A DNA stretch of 64,000 nucleotides from CAIWHR01 sp963830485 (GTDB lineage: Bacteria > Pseudomonadota > Gammaproteobacteria > Burkholderiales > Casimicrobiaceae): NCBI GenBank assembly GCA_963830485.1, contig CAWHNE010000010.1, positions 1 to 64,000 on the forward strand. The letters are read 5' to 3'. The position numbers and the translations under genes were made by a program. The notes beneath the pieces were generated by a model. It was not told the DNA's origin. It made no database searches and saw only the letters and a program-made list of their open reading frames with translations. Below are positions 1 through 9,826 of this stretch, one piece after another. Positions within the stretch are counted from its first letter, which is position 1. Each line of letters opens with the position of its first letter.

Positions 1-1
1 T

Positions 2-445
2 CAGATGGACGAGATGTGGAAGAAGGCGTTCGACGGCATCGGCATCCGGATGGAGGTACAGAAGGACAAGTTCGCGGAGCTCCTCAAGCTCGAGAAGCAA
101 TGCAAGCTCATGATGCGCACCGCGTCGTGGATCGCCGACTACCCGGACGCCGACAACTTCATGCAGCTCCTCTACGGCAAGAACATCTACCAGAGCAACA
201 ACGCCTGCGCGAAGATCCCCGAGTACGACAAGCTCTACGAGCAGAGCCTGCGGATGCCGGCGGGACCCGAGCGCGACCGGCTCTACCACGAGATGGCGAA
301 GGTGATCGAGACCTACGCGCCGTGGCGACTCGACATCAGCCGCTACCGGAACATGCTTGTGCAGCCGCGTGTCCTGGGGTACAAGAAGCACCCGATCCTG
401 CACTCGGAGTGGCAGTTCATCGACGTTGCGCCGGAGCGCAAGTGA
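2..445 (+). CDS. ABC transporter substrate-binding protein, C-terminal part (truncated by window edge)
   Basis: This is the last ~147 residues of a family 5 (peptide/oligopeptide type) periplasmic solute-binding protein; the start lies upstream of the window. The frame runs open from the first bases to TGA at 443-445. The segment has the usual C-terminal pattern of the family: an acidic helix (DEMWKKAFDGIGIRMEV), an LLYGKNIYQSNN segment, and PAGPERDRLYHEMAKVIE before the end. It closely resembles the C-terminus of the second binding protein ending at 6327, so the importer has two paralogous receptors. It should bind a peptide-like ligand in the periplasm and hand it to the permeases encoded downstream. 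The ligand cannot be told from this part. Confidence 0.85.
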   Translation, partial: QMDEMWKKAFDGIGIRMEVQKDKFAELLKLEKQCKLMMRTASWIADYPDADNFMQLLYGKNIYQSNNACAKIPEYDKLYEQSLRMPAGPERDRLYHEMAKVIETYAPWRLDISRYRNMLVQPRVLGYKKHPILHSEWQFIDVAPERK

Positions 446-613
446 CGGCGGGCACGGAAAGGCGCACGATGGCGGCGCGGCGGCCGCGCGGTCGCGGTGG
501 GAGGCGGGGTCGCGGCCGGTGACCCCGGCCGTATCACGCACCCACGCCGCGGCGGCTACGGCGCGGCTGACGGCCCGAAGCGCGCGATCCGCGCTCCGGG
601 CGGAGGAAATGGC

Positions 614-1552
614 ATGACGGCATACATCATCCGGCGGCTCTGGCAGATGATCCCGACGATGTTCGGCGTCATCCTGCTCGTGTTCATCCTGTTCAACGCG
701 GTCGGCGGCGACCCGGCCTACGTGCTCGCCGGGAAGATCTCGAACAAGGAGCAGATCGAGAACATCCGCCGGCAGCTGGGCGTGGACCAGCCGTACTGGA
801 TCCAGCTCTGGATCTTCATCAAGCAGGTCGTGACCGCCGACTTCGGGGCGTCGTGGAGCACGAACGAGCAGGTGTCGAACATCCTCGCCACGCGGCTCGG
901 GCCGTCGTTGACGGTCGTCGTTCCACTCACGATCCTCGATGCGATCTTCGCGATCGCGCTGGCGCTCGCCGTCGCCTACGTCCGCGGCTCGCTCACCGAC
1001 CGGATGGTGATGATCGTCTGCACGATCGGGCTGTCGATCTCGATCCTCGTCTACATCATCGTCTTCCAGTACTTCTTCGCCTACAAGCTCGGCTGGTTCC
1101 CGGTGCAGGGCTGGGGCAACAGCTTCTGGGAGAACCTCTTCAAGTACGCGTCGCTGCCGATCCTGATCGGGCTCGCGGTGAGCATCGCTCCGAGCCTGCG
1201 GCTCTACCGGACGTTCTTCCTGGACGAGATCAACCAGGACTACGTGCGCACCGCGCGAGCGAAGGGCCTCTCCGAGAACCGGATCATGTGGGTGCACGTG
1301 CTGCGCAACGCCTCGATTCCAATCATCACCTACCTGATGGCGTCGATTCCGGGACTCCTGCTGGGCGCCTTCCTGCTCGAGCGGTTCTTCTCGATTCCCG
1401 GCATCGGCCGCGAGGTGATCCTCGCCGTCGAGCGCTCGGACTTTCCGGTCATCAAGGCGCTGACGGTGTACGTCGCGTTCGCGACGATGGCGTCGAACCT
1501 GCTGGCCGACCTGATGTACAAAGCGGTCGACCCGCGAGTCCAGCTCAAGTGA
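614..1552 (+). CDS. ABC transporter permease, DppB/OppB-like
   Basis: This is a 312-residue inner-membrane permease of the dipeptide/oligopeptide importer class. The start at 614 is chosen because a GGAGGA ribosome-binding site sits at 602-607 and the protein then opens with the typical TAYIIRRLWQMIPTMFGV, the first membrane helix. A long in-frame extension back to 497 is low-complexity and unlikely to be translated. The EAA loop is visible as DYVRTARAKGLSENRIMWVH, and the protein ends DPRVQLK as in DppB relatives. It pairs with the second permease 11 bases downstream and with the fused ATPase after that. Inferred role: one half of the translocation channel for peptides or similar solutes. 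Confidence 0.93.
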   Translation: MTAYIIRRLWQMIPTMFGVILLVFILFNAVGGDPAYVLAGKISNKEQIENIRRQLGVDQPYWIQLWIFIKQVVTADFGASWSTNEQVSNILATRLGPSLTVVVPLTILDAIFAIALALAVAYVRGSLTDRMVMIVCTIGLSISILVYIIVFQYFFAYKLGWFPVQGWGNSFWENLFKYASLPILIGLAVSIAPSLRLYRTFFLDEINQDYVRTARAKGLSENRIMWVHVLRNASIPIITYLMASIPGLLLGAFLLERFFSIPGIGREVILAVERSDFPVIKALTVYVAFATMASNLLADLMYKAVDPRVQLK

Positions 1553-1563
1553 CGGGGACGACG

Positions 1564-2744
1564 ATGGCCACCGCATTGAAATCCGTCACCCCCATCGTCC
1601 GCGAGGTCCCGCACACGGTGTCGCCCGGACTGTGGGCGCTCGCGTGGAAGCGCATGAAGTCGGACCACGTGGGGATGGTCTCGCTCGCGATCGTCGCCGC
1701 GTTCCTGGTGCTGATGGTGCTCTCGGGCACCGGGCTCGTCGCCCGCGACTGGAACCGCGAGACGGGCGTCAACTACGCGCCGCCGTCGTTCATCGGCGCT
1801 GACATCGAGGCCGGCGCGCCGGCCGCCCCCGAGACGCAGCCCTCGGCGCCGATCCCGGCGTCGGAGTACAAGTCGAGCGTCGTCGATCCCCTCGCCGACG
1901 TGCTGGCCGAGATCCGCGGCGAGAAGGCGGCAGCCGGCGCGCCCGCCGGCGGCGACGACGCGAAGACGGTCGACCCGCTCGCCGACGTGATGGCCGACAT
2001 CAGGGCCGGCGCGAAGGCGGGCGCGAAGCCCGAGGTCGCGGAGGCGCGCGCGGCGACGCTGCCGTTCGGCGGGGACAAGTGGGGCCGCGACGTCGTGAAG
2101 AAGACGATCAAGGGCTCGGAGACGTCGATCTTCGTCGGCCTCGCCGCCGCCGCGGTCGCCGTGCTCATCGGCACGGTATTCGGCGCACTGTCCGGCTACT
2201 ACGGGAAGTGGGTCGACGATTTCTTCAACTGGTTCTACAGCATCTTCAGCTCGATCCCTTATCTGCTGCTGATCCTCGCGGTCGCCGCGGTGCTCCAGCA
2301 GAAGGGGATGGTCACGATCATCCTGATCCTGGGGCTCACCGGCTGGACCGGCGTGTTCCGGCTGATCCGCGGCGAATACCTGAAGCACAAGGCGCGCGAA
2401 TACGTGCAGGCGGCCGATGCGATCGGCGCGTCGAACGCGCGCCGGATGTTCGTCCACATCTTCCCGAACGTGAGCCACGTCGTGCTGGTGCAGCTGTCGA
2501 TCCTCACCGTCGGCTTCATCAAGGCCGAGGTGATCCTGTCGTTCCTGGGCTTCGGCGTCCCGGTCGACGTCGTCTCGTGGGGCTCGATGCTGAACGAGGC
2601 GCAGAACGAGCTGATCCTCGGCAAGTGGTGGCAGCTCGTCGCCGCGACGGTGGCGATGGCGACGCTCGTGACGGCGTTCTCGCTGTTCACCGACGCGCTG
2701 CGCGACGCGCTCGATCCGAAGCTCAAGGGCAGGATGGGGGCTGA
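1564..2744 (+). CDS. ABC transporter permease, DppC/OppC-like, with an unusual periplasmic insertion; 3' frame break
   Basis: This is the second permease of the importer, ~393 residues. It has one N-terminal helix (residues ~38-58), a long periplasmic stretch, and then the conserved permease core from GGDKWGRDVVKKTIKG onward, with the EAA loop REYVQAADAIGASNARRM. The loop between helix 1 and the core is enlarged by ~100 residues rich in Ala, Pro and acidic residues. It holds two copies of VDPLADV-x-A-x-IR, near residues 107 and 136. As given, the frame does not stop and runs into the ATPase gene. Adding one G to the G5 run at 2736-2740 gives a normal end, KGRMGG, with TGA at 2742-2744 overlapping the next ATG (TGATG). 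I infer an indel there. Confidence 0.9.
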
Positions 2745-4477
2745 TGCGATGGACAACCAACAGCGGCGATCCCCTGGTCCGCGTCCGCAACCTCAAGGTC
2801 TCGTTCCAGATCGACAAGGGGACGATCTTCGAGGCCGTCAAGGGCGTCTCGTTCGACATCCCGCGCAACAAGACCGTGGCGCTCGTCGGCGAATCCGGCA
2901 GCGGCAAGTCGGTGACCTCGCTCGCGATCCTCGGCCTCCTGCCGCCGGAGAACTCGATCGTCGACCCGGCGAGCGAGATCCTCTGCGAGGGGCACGACCT
3001 GACGAAGCTCGACCCGGCGAAGCTGCGCGACATGCGCGGCGCCGACATCTCGATGATCTTCCAGGAGCCGATGACGTCGCTCAACCCGGTGTTCACCGTC
3101 GGCTTCCAGCTGACCGAGGTGCTGCGGCTGCACAGGGGGATGAAACCCGGACAGGCGCGGAAACGCGCGATCGAGCTCCTGGACGAGGTCGGCATTCCCG
3201 ATCCCGAGTACAAGATCAACGCGTTCCCGTCGCAGATGTCGGGCGGGCAGCAGCAGCGCGTGATGATCGCGATGGCGATCGCCTGCGAGCCCAAGCTCCT
3301 GATCGCCGACGAGCCGACGACCGCGCTCGACGTGACGATCCAGAAGCAGATCCTCGACCTGATCGCAGCGCTGCAGAAGAAGCACCAGATGTCGGTGCTG
3401 TTCATCACGCACGATCTCGCGGTCGTCGGCGAAATCGCCGACTACGTTGTCGTGATGCGCAACGGCGAGATAAGGGAGCAGGGCCCCGCGAAGGCGGTCT
3501 TCGAATCCCCGCGCGACCCGTACACGCAGGCGCTCCTCAAGTGCCGCCCGCAGCTCGACCGCCGGCCGGTGCGCCTCCCGGTGATCGACGACTACATGGA
3601 AGGTCGCACGATCGGCTCGCGCGACATGTCGGAGCGCGTTCGCGGGACGAAGGCGTCGGACCCGATCGTGCTCGACGTCCGGAACCTCGGCAAGAACTTC
3701 TACTCGCGCGAGGGACTCTTCGGCACGCGGACCTTCGAGGCGGTCAAGGACGTGTCGTTCACGCTGCCGAAAGGCAAGACGCTCGGGCTCGTCGGCGAGT
3801 CGGGGTCGGGCAAGACGACGGTCGGGCTCACGCTGATGCGGCTGCATGAAGCAACCACGGGCGAGGCGATCTTCGAGGGCCGCGACATCCTGTCGATGTC
3901 GGCGAAGGAATTCATGCCCTGGCGGCGGCGGATCCAGATCATCTTCCAGAATCCGTACGCGTCGCTGAACCCGCGCTTCACGATCGGCCACATCCTCATG
4001 GAGCCGATGGAGATCCACGGCATCGGCGCGAACGCGCAGGAGCGCACGGACCTCGCGTTCGAGCTCCTGCACAAGGTCGGGCTGCCCGAGGTCTCGTTCT
4101 ACAAGTATCCGCACGAGTTCTCGGGCGGACAGCGGCAGCGGATCGCCATCGCGCGCTGCCTGACGATGAAGCCCGACATCCTGATCTGCGACGAATCGGT
4201 CTCGGCGCTCGACGTCTCGGTGCAGGCGCAGGTGCTGAACCTGCTCTCCGACCTGCAGGACGAGTTCGGGCTCTCGTACATCTTCATCTCGCACGACCTC
4301 GCGGTGGTCAAGTACATCTCCGACGAGATCCTGGTGATGAGCGAGGGGAAGGTCGTCGAGATCGCGAACTCGGACGACCTCTACCGCCATCCGCGCGAGG
4401 GCTACACGCAGCGGCTGATCGCCTCGATCCCGAAGGGGTGGCACGGCGGCGGTCACGCGGCCGGACACGCGGACTGA
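2744..4477 (+). CDS. Fused double ATP-binding protein of the peptide ABC importer (DppD-DppF type)
   Basis: This is a 577-residue cytoplasmic ATPase with two complete nucleotide-binding domains in one chain, as in YejF or GsiA. Domain 1 has Walker A GESGSGKS (residues 49-56), signature SGGQQQR (~166) and Walker B LLIADEPTTALD. Domain 2 has Walker A GESGSGKT (351-358), signature SGGQRQR (~459) and ILICDESVSALD. Each domain is followed by the oligopeptide-transporter C-terminal region (DPYTQALL, and REGYTQRLI). The gene is intact. ATG 2744 overlaps the probable stop of the upstream permease, which implies translational coupling. It powers the importer formed by the two permeases and the flanking binding proteins. 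Confidence 0.95.
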   Translation: MRWTTNSGDPLVRVRNLKVSFQIDKGTIFEAVKGVSFDIPRNKTVALVGESGSGKSVTSLAILGLLPPENSIVDPASEILCEGHDLTKLDPAKLRDMRGADISMIFQEPMTSLNPVFTVGFQLTEVLRLHRGMKPGQARKRAIELLDEVGIPDPEYKINAFPSQMSGGQQQRVMIAMAIACEPKLLIADEPTTALDVTIQKQILDLIAALQKKHQMSVLFITHDLAVVGEIADYVVVMRNGEIREQGPAKAVFESPRDPYTQALLKCRPQLDRRPVRLPVIDDYMEGRTIGSRDMSERVRGTKASDPIVLDVRNLGKNFYSREGLFGTRTFEAVKDVSFTLPKGKTLGLVGESGSGKTTVGLTLMRLHEATTGEAIFEGRDILSMSAKEFMPWRRRIQIIFQNPYASLNPRFTIGHILMEPMEIHGIGANAQERTDLAFELLHKVGLPEVSFYKYPHEFSGGQRQRIAIARCLTMKPDILICDESVSALDVSVQAQVLNLLSDLQDEFGLSYIFISHDLAVVKYISDEILVMSEGKVVEIANSDDLYRHPREGYTQRLIASIPKGWHGGGHAAGHAD

Positions 4478-4540
4478 CAGTCCGGACGGGGATCCGCCAC
4501 GGTCCCGGCACGGCAGCGCCGGCGGTCGTTCGGCGCCGCA

Positions 4541-6327
4541 ACCGCCCGGCGCGTCGTCTGTTCGTTTCTGCTCATCGTCGCGGGCCTGCTCGCGGCGCAC
4601 GCCGGCGCAGGCCGTCAAGACGCTTCGCGTCGCGCTCGAGCAGGACGTCAACGGGCTCGACCCGCAGGTCGCGAACGACAGCTACTCCGGCTGGGTCTGC
4701 CGCGGGATCTTCGACCCGCTGCTCGAGTACGACTACCTGAAGCGCCCGTACGCGCTGCGGCCGGCGACCGCGCGGGCGCTGCCGGAAATCCGCGACGGCG
4801 GCACGACGATCGTCGTCAGGATCAAGCCCGGCATCCACTTCACGCCGGACCCGGTGTTCAAGGGCAAGCCGCGCGAGCTCGTCGCCGCGGACTACGTCTA
4901 CAGCTGGAAGCGGCTGATCGACCCGCGGATGCGCTCGTTCTGGAGCTTCTACCTCGACGGCAAGCTCGTCGGCGCCGACGAGCTCGTCGCGGCCGCGAAG
5001 GCGAGCGGCCGGTTCGACTACGACGCGAAGCTCGAGGGCCTGCAGGCGCTCGACCGCTACACGCTGCAGATCAAGCTCAAGCAGCCCGACTACATGCTCC
5101 TCGAGTTCATGACGACGCGCGTCATGGCGGCGGTCGCGCGCGAGGTCGTCGAGGCGTACGGCAGCCCCGAGAACGGGTGGACGATGGATCATCCGGTGGG
5201 CACCGGGCCGTTCAAGCTCAAGGAGTGGAGGCGCGGCAGCAAGATCGTGCTCGTGCGGAATCCCGACTACCGCGACGACCGTTTCCCCGAGACGGTCGAC
5301 GCGAGCGAGGCGCTGTCGGTGCGAGCGAACGCAGGCAGGCGCTTGCCGCTGGTCGACCAGGTCGAGGTCAACATCATCGAGGAGGCCAACCCGCGGCTGC
5401 TCGCGTTCGACGCCGGCCAGCTCGATTACCTGCCCGTTCCCTACAACCTCGTCGACAAGGTGCAGTCGACGGCGGCAAGCTCAAGCCGGACTACGCACGC
5501 AAGGGCGTCCAGTCGGCGCGCGTGCTCGAGTCGGCGTTCACGTACACGTACTTCCAGATGGACGACCGGTCGTCGGCGGCTACAGCGCGGACAAGGTGGC
5601 GCTGCGCCGCGCGATCGCGATGGCCTACGATGTCGGCGACGAGATCCGCGTGCTGCGCAAGGGGCAGGCGGTTCCGGCCACGCAGATGATTCCGCCGGGG
5701 TTGATCGGCCACGATCCCGCGCGCCGGCGCGTCGTGTACGACCCGGCGGCGGCGCAGGCGCTGCTCGACCGCTTCGGCTACAGGCGCGGCGCCGACGGCT
5801 GGCGCACGCGCCCGGACGGCTCGCCGCTCGTGCTGAAGCTCGGCTCGCCGCCGAGCAGCGAGGACCGCGAGTTCGACGAGCTGTGGAAGCGCAGCATGGA
5901 CGCGGTAGGCATCCGCATCGAGTTCGTCAAGCAGAAGTTCCAGGACCTGCTCAAGATGAGCACGGCCGGGCAGCTGCAGATGCTGCGGCTCGGCCGGCTG
6001 TTCACGCTGCGCGACGGCGGCGCGGCGCTCGAGATCCTGTACGGCAAGAACATCGGCAACGGCATGAACGACGCGCGCTTCAATCTTCCCGAGTTCGACG
6101 CGCTGTTCGAGCGGGCGCGCGCACTTCAGGACGGTCCGGAACGCACGGCGCTCTACGGCAAGATGGCCGACCTCGCGGCGGCGTACATGCCGCTCATGCT
6201 CGGCACGTACCGTTACCGCACGATCCTCGCGCAGCCGTGGGTGCGCGGCCTCAAGCCGGACCCGCTGTTCCGCGAGCCGTGGAAGTACGTCGACGTCGAC
6301 GCCGCCGGCGCGACGGGGCCGCCCTGA
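4541..6327 (+). CDS. ABC transporter substrate-binding protein, second copy, frame broken at least three times
   Basis: This is a family 5 extracellular solute-binding protein of ~590 residues. A signal peptide can be read by changing frame near 4567 and 4600 (LLIVAGLLAAHA followed by AQAVKTLRVALEQ). The mature part starts VALEQDVNGLDPQVANDSY and runs in one frame to VPYNLVDKVQ (~5467), a second to about 5565 (LKPDYARKGVQSARVLESA) and a third (GGYSADKVALRRAIAMAYD) to TGA 6327. Extra single bases near 4600, 5475 and 5567 would restore one frame; the last looks like a C lost from a CCC run. The C-terminus matches the partial binding protein at 2-445. The exact start codon could not be fixed, and 4541 is approximate. 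Confidence 0.8.
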
Positions 6328-6404
6328 CCGCGAACTACGCCAAATTCGCGAGTGGCCGCGCGCCGAGTCGGGAGTAGCCTCCGCTCGCGGCGTAGAATCC
6401 GGCC

Positions 6405-8327
6405 GTGCGGCTCGCCACGCCATTCATCAAGCTCCCGCTCCGGTTCGACGCGGTGCGCCTGCGTGCGGAGATCGCGCAATTTGCTACGTTCCGACTGGCG
6501 TCCGCATCCGCAGGGAACCCCGGGGAACTCGGCGCTGCCCTTCATTGCGCGTCGGGGCAATCCGCTCGACGACGGGGCGGCCGGTCCGATGCGCCCGACA
6601 CCGCACCTGGCGCGTTGTCCGTACGTGCAGCAGGTGCTCGCCGCACTGGACGCTCCCCTCGGCCGGACCCGGCTCATGAAGCTTGACGCAGGGGCGGAGG
6701 TTACGCCGCACGTGGATGTGAATTACTACTGGCAGCAGCGTGTCCGGGTCCATGTCCCCGTGGTGACGTTTCCCGAGGTCGCGTTTCTTTGCGGCGACGC
6801 GACGACTCACATGGCCGAAGGCGAATGCTGGATTTTCGACACCTGGCGCATGCACAACGTCCTCAACCCGACGACTCGCGAGCGCATCCACCTCGTCGCC
6901 GATACCGTGGGAAGCGAAGCGTTTTGGCGACTGGCCGCGACGGCCGGCCCGCGCGCGAGATGCCGTTCGTCCCCTACGCCGCGACCAACGTTGCGATTCG
7001 AGTCGTTCAATTTCCCCTGTCGTGATGTCGCCGTGGGAAATCGAGAGCCTCTGGGCCGGTTGGCTGGCCGACGCCTATGCGGGCACCCTCGGATCGCAGC
7101 GCAATCGGAAAGGCTCGACGCCGCCGTCCAACCGTTGATCCGCGAGTGGCGAGGCGTCTGGGCCGAATACGGCGATGACGCTGCGGGCTGGCCCCGATAT
7201 CATGGCGCTGATTGCGCGGCTGGCGGAGATCGCGAAAACCGTCGCCGGAGCGGTCGCGCTCCCGAATGAAGTGGATCTCGCGCGCGTGATCGAACTCGGT
7301 CTGATTCCTGCCCTGCACTCGCCGGCGCTCGCGCTGCGCGGCGCGGCCCACGTTCGCAGCCCCGAGCCGGTGCCGACGGAAGCCGCGCGTTCGCCTGCCG
7401 CGGTGTCCATCGCGTCCCGGTCGGCCGCGCCGCGATTCGAGCGTCCCGTGGTCATCCTCGCCGCGCCGCGTTCCGGCAGTTCGCTCGTCTTCGAGACGCT
7501 TGCGCACAGTCCCGACTCTCTACACGGTAGGCGGCGAAAGCCATCAGCAATTCGAGTCGATACCCGCGTTGCGGCCAGACGCGCATGCCTACCAATCCGG
7601 TCGACTGGACCGGCGCGATGCGGCGCCGGAGATCCTTGCCGCGCTCAGGCAGAGTTTCGCGCAATCCCTCCGCAACCGCGACGGCAAGCCTCCATCGGCG
7701 GCAGCCGGCGCGGTGCGTCTGCTGGAAAAGACGCCCAAGAATGCGTTGCGTCGTGCCGTTGCTCGACGCGCTGTTCCCGGACGCGCTTTACGTCTTCCTG
7801 CTACCGCGAGCCGCAGGAGAACGTGAGCAGCATCATCGAAGGATGGGAATCCGGCCGATTCGTCATGTATCCGGATCTGCCGGGTTGGCGCGGGCTGCCG
7901 TGGTCGTTCCTGCTCGTTCCGGGCTGGCGCGAGCTTGCAGCGGCAACCGCTCGCGGCCATTGCGGCGGCCCAGTGGCAGCGGACGCTGGCGATCCTGCTC
8001 GATGACCTGGCGGCCATTCACCGACGACGCGTCCATGCGCTAACCTATCGCGATTTTCTGAGCGATCCGGCCGGCAACATCGCGCGGATCTGCGCCTTCG
8101 CCGGGGTTGGCTGGGACCGCAAGCTTCCCGACGTTCTGCCTCTTTCGCAGCACACGGTGAGCCCGCCGCAGCCGGACAAATGGCGGCGCCACGAGGCAGC
8201 GATGGGTCCCTACCTCTCGGCGCTCCGCGCGACCGACGAGCGCGCGCGCGCGTTCCTGTCCTCGCTTCGCGACCGTCGACCGGAGCCCGCGCCACTCGGC
8301 ACGAGCTTCGCTCTGCAGAGGCCGTGA
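6405..8327 (+). CDS. AspH-like beta-hydroxylase and sulfotransferase bidomain protein, many frame breaks
   Basis: This is a composite gene of ~640 codons. The first half is an aspartyl/asparaginyl beta-hydroxylase-like (2OG-Fe(II)) domain: MRLATPFIKLPLRFDAVRLR, GPMRPTPHLARCPYVQQVL, GAEVTPHVDVNYYW, AEGECWIFDTWRMHNVLN. The HVD and later His fit metal ligands. The second half is a sulfotransferase-like domain with the PAPS-binding loop VILAAPRSGSSLVFETL, then LLEKTPKNALR and YREPQENVSSIIEGWESGRF. About eight frame changes occur, near 6490, 6945, 7025-7085, 7175-7220, 7515, 7740, 7800 and 7930. Start GTG 6405 follows a TAGAAT box by 6 bases and has no ribosome-binding site. Substrate unknown. Either the assembly is poor here or the gene is decaying; preserved motifs favour the former. 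Confidence 0.72.
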
Positions 8328-8460
8328 GCCTTGCGCCGCGCGATGGATGCGGCGCGAGCGGATCCGAGTTTGTGCGCGCTTGACGACGGCGAACCCGGCG
8401 GCCGCGCACCCCTGGGAACGTGCGGCCGGCGGCCGGCCAGTGCCGCGGTGATCGCAGGTG

Positions 8461-9826
8461 TTACAGCGTGAACGTCATCTCGGAGAGCAGCGCGCCCGGC
8501 AGCCGCATCGACGCGAGCTGTCGCTCGCGATAGGTGTCGCTCGCGAGCAGGAGCTCGGTTTCGGCGGTCAGCGCCTCGAGGTTCGCGCCGAGCATCCGGA
8601 ACAGCGTGTCGTCGAAGCGCAGCACGTCGACCGGCGCGACGATCTGCCCGTCCTCGACCCAGAAGGTCGCGAAGCGCGTCATCCCGGTGATCCGCGCCGC
8701 AGGCCGGTCCGAGTAGTTGAGGTAGTGCAGGTTGCCGACGAAGAGACCGGTGCCGAGCGCCGCGAGCGCGTCCTTCGTGGCGAGCGCTCCGGGCGCCATC
8801 GACAGCGACTCCGGCCCTTCGAAGCCGTTGGCGCCGTTCGCGGCAAGCCCGAATTCGCGCGCGGTCCGCGGCGAGACGAGCGAGCCGACGAGCCGGCCGT
8901 CTTCGATCAGCGGGACCCGCGCCGGTCGCACGAAGCCTTCCGCCTGGAACGCGGGCGCGACGCCTTCGGCAGTCGCTTCGGCGATCGACGACGCGCGGGT
9001 CGAGCCTCTGCGGATCGTCGCCCTGCATGCGCGTGAAGCTCGACTGCTTGGTCGCGAGCGCACGGGCCGAGAACCCGCCCCAGCACATCATCGACGCGAC
9101 ATCCTCCATCGCCGCCGGGGTGAGGAACGTGCGGTACTTGCCCGGCGCGAGCGCCTTCGCCGGGCGCGTCATGTGGCCGAGCTCGCCGCGGGCCTCGTCC
9201 ATCTTCGCGGCGAGCGCGGCGGGGTCCCAGCGCGAAGCCCGACAGCGCCGACTTCACGGCCTTGTCGGCGCGGTGATACAGGCTCCACTGGAAGTTGAAT
9301 GCGTGCGCCTCGTGCCAGTTGCGCTGACCGTGCGAATTGGCGAATCCGCGGTAGACCGGCCCGCCGGCGTAGAGGCCGACCAGATCCGTCCCGCGCGCCG
9401 AGTTCGAGTGCGGTGTCGACGATCGTCTCGGCCGGGGGCAGCGGCCCGCCGCGCGCCTCTCGCGACGAGTGCACTTCGGTCGCGATCAGCAGGTGCGGGA
9501 TCGTCCGCCGCATCGGCGAGGCGCGGCGCGCGAAGCCGCGACTGCCGTCGCGATCGCTGCCCGGTCCTCGCGGCGTCCCCGGTCAGCGAAAGCTGGTAGG
9601 TCGCGTGCCGTGCCCCGCGGATGAGATCGAGGCCGAGGTAACGCTGGACGACGCTGCCGGGCTGGCGCACCTTGCCGCGGTTCATCCGGACGAAGTCGGA
9701 GCATTCCGCGGAGAAACACGCGGTGTAGGTCTCGCCGGCCTGGACGAGGCCGTCGAGCATCGCGGCGACGTCGCGGAAGTAGGACTCCATCGTGGCCGCC
9801 GGAGCGGCGTTCTCGCGCGGTGGCAT
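8461..9826 (-). CDS. TldD/PmbA-family protein (TldE/PmbA-like partner), frame broken
   Basis: This is the second gene of a tldD-pmbA type pair on the minus strand. The start at 9826 lies directly after the TAG of the tldD-like gene (TAG-ATG), so the two are surely cotranscribed. The N-terminal part reads MESYFRDVAAMLDGLVQAGETYT. The C-terminal ~200 residues are clean: FVRPARVPLIEDGRLVGSLV, SLSMAPGALATKDALAALG, and a closing ASMRLPGALLSEMTFTL. The TldD-type HExxxH site is absent, as in the inactive PmbA subunit. Several frame changes lie between 9060 and 9560. In known pairs, TldD and TldE form a heterodimeric protease that trims peptides, for example modified natural-product precursors. Confidence 0.75.

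Noticed and set aside
853..3849. A 998-codon open frame running through dppB antisense frames, the dppC gene and into the ATPase gene
   Set aside because: Only 1564-2740 of it is protein-like (the permease). The rest is Arg/Pro/Ala-rich sequence in the wrong frame of well conserved genes; GC-rich DNA gives long spurious open frames.
8385..8440. GC hairpin (ggccgcgcac/gtgcggcc) after the AspH-sulfotransferase gene, considered as a terminator
   Set aside because: No T-tract follows on either strand; such stems are frequent by chance at this GC content.
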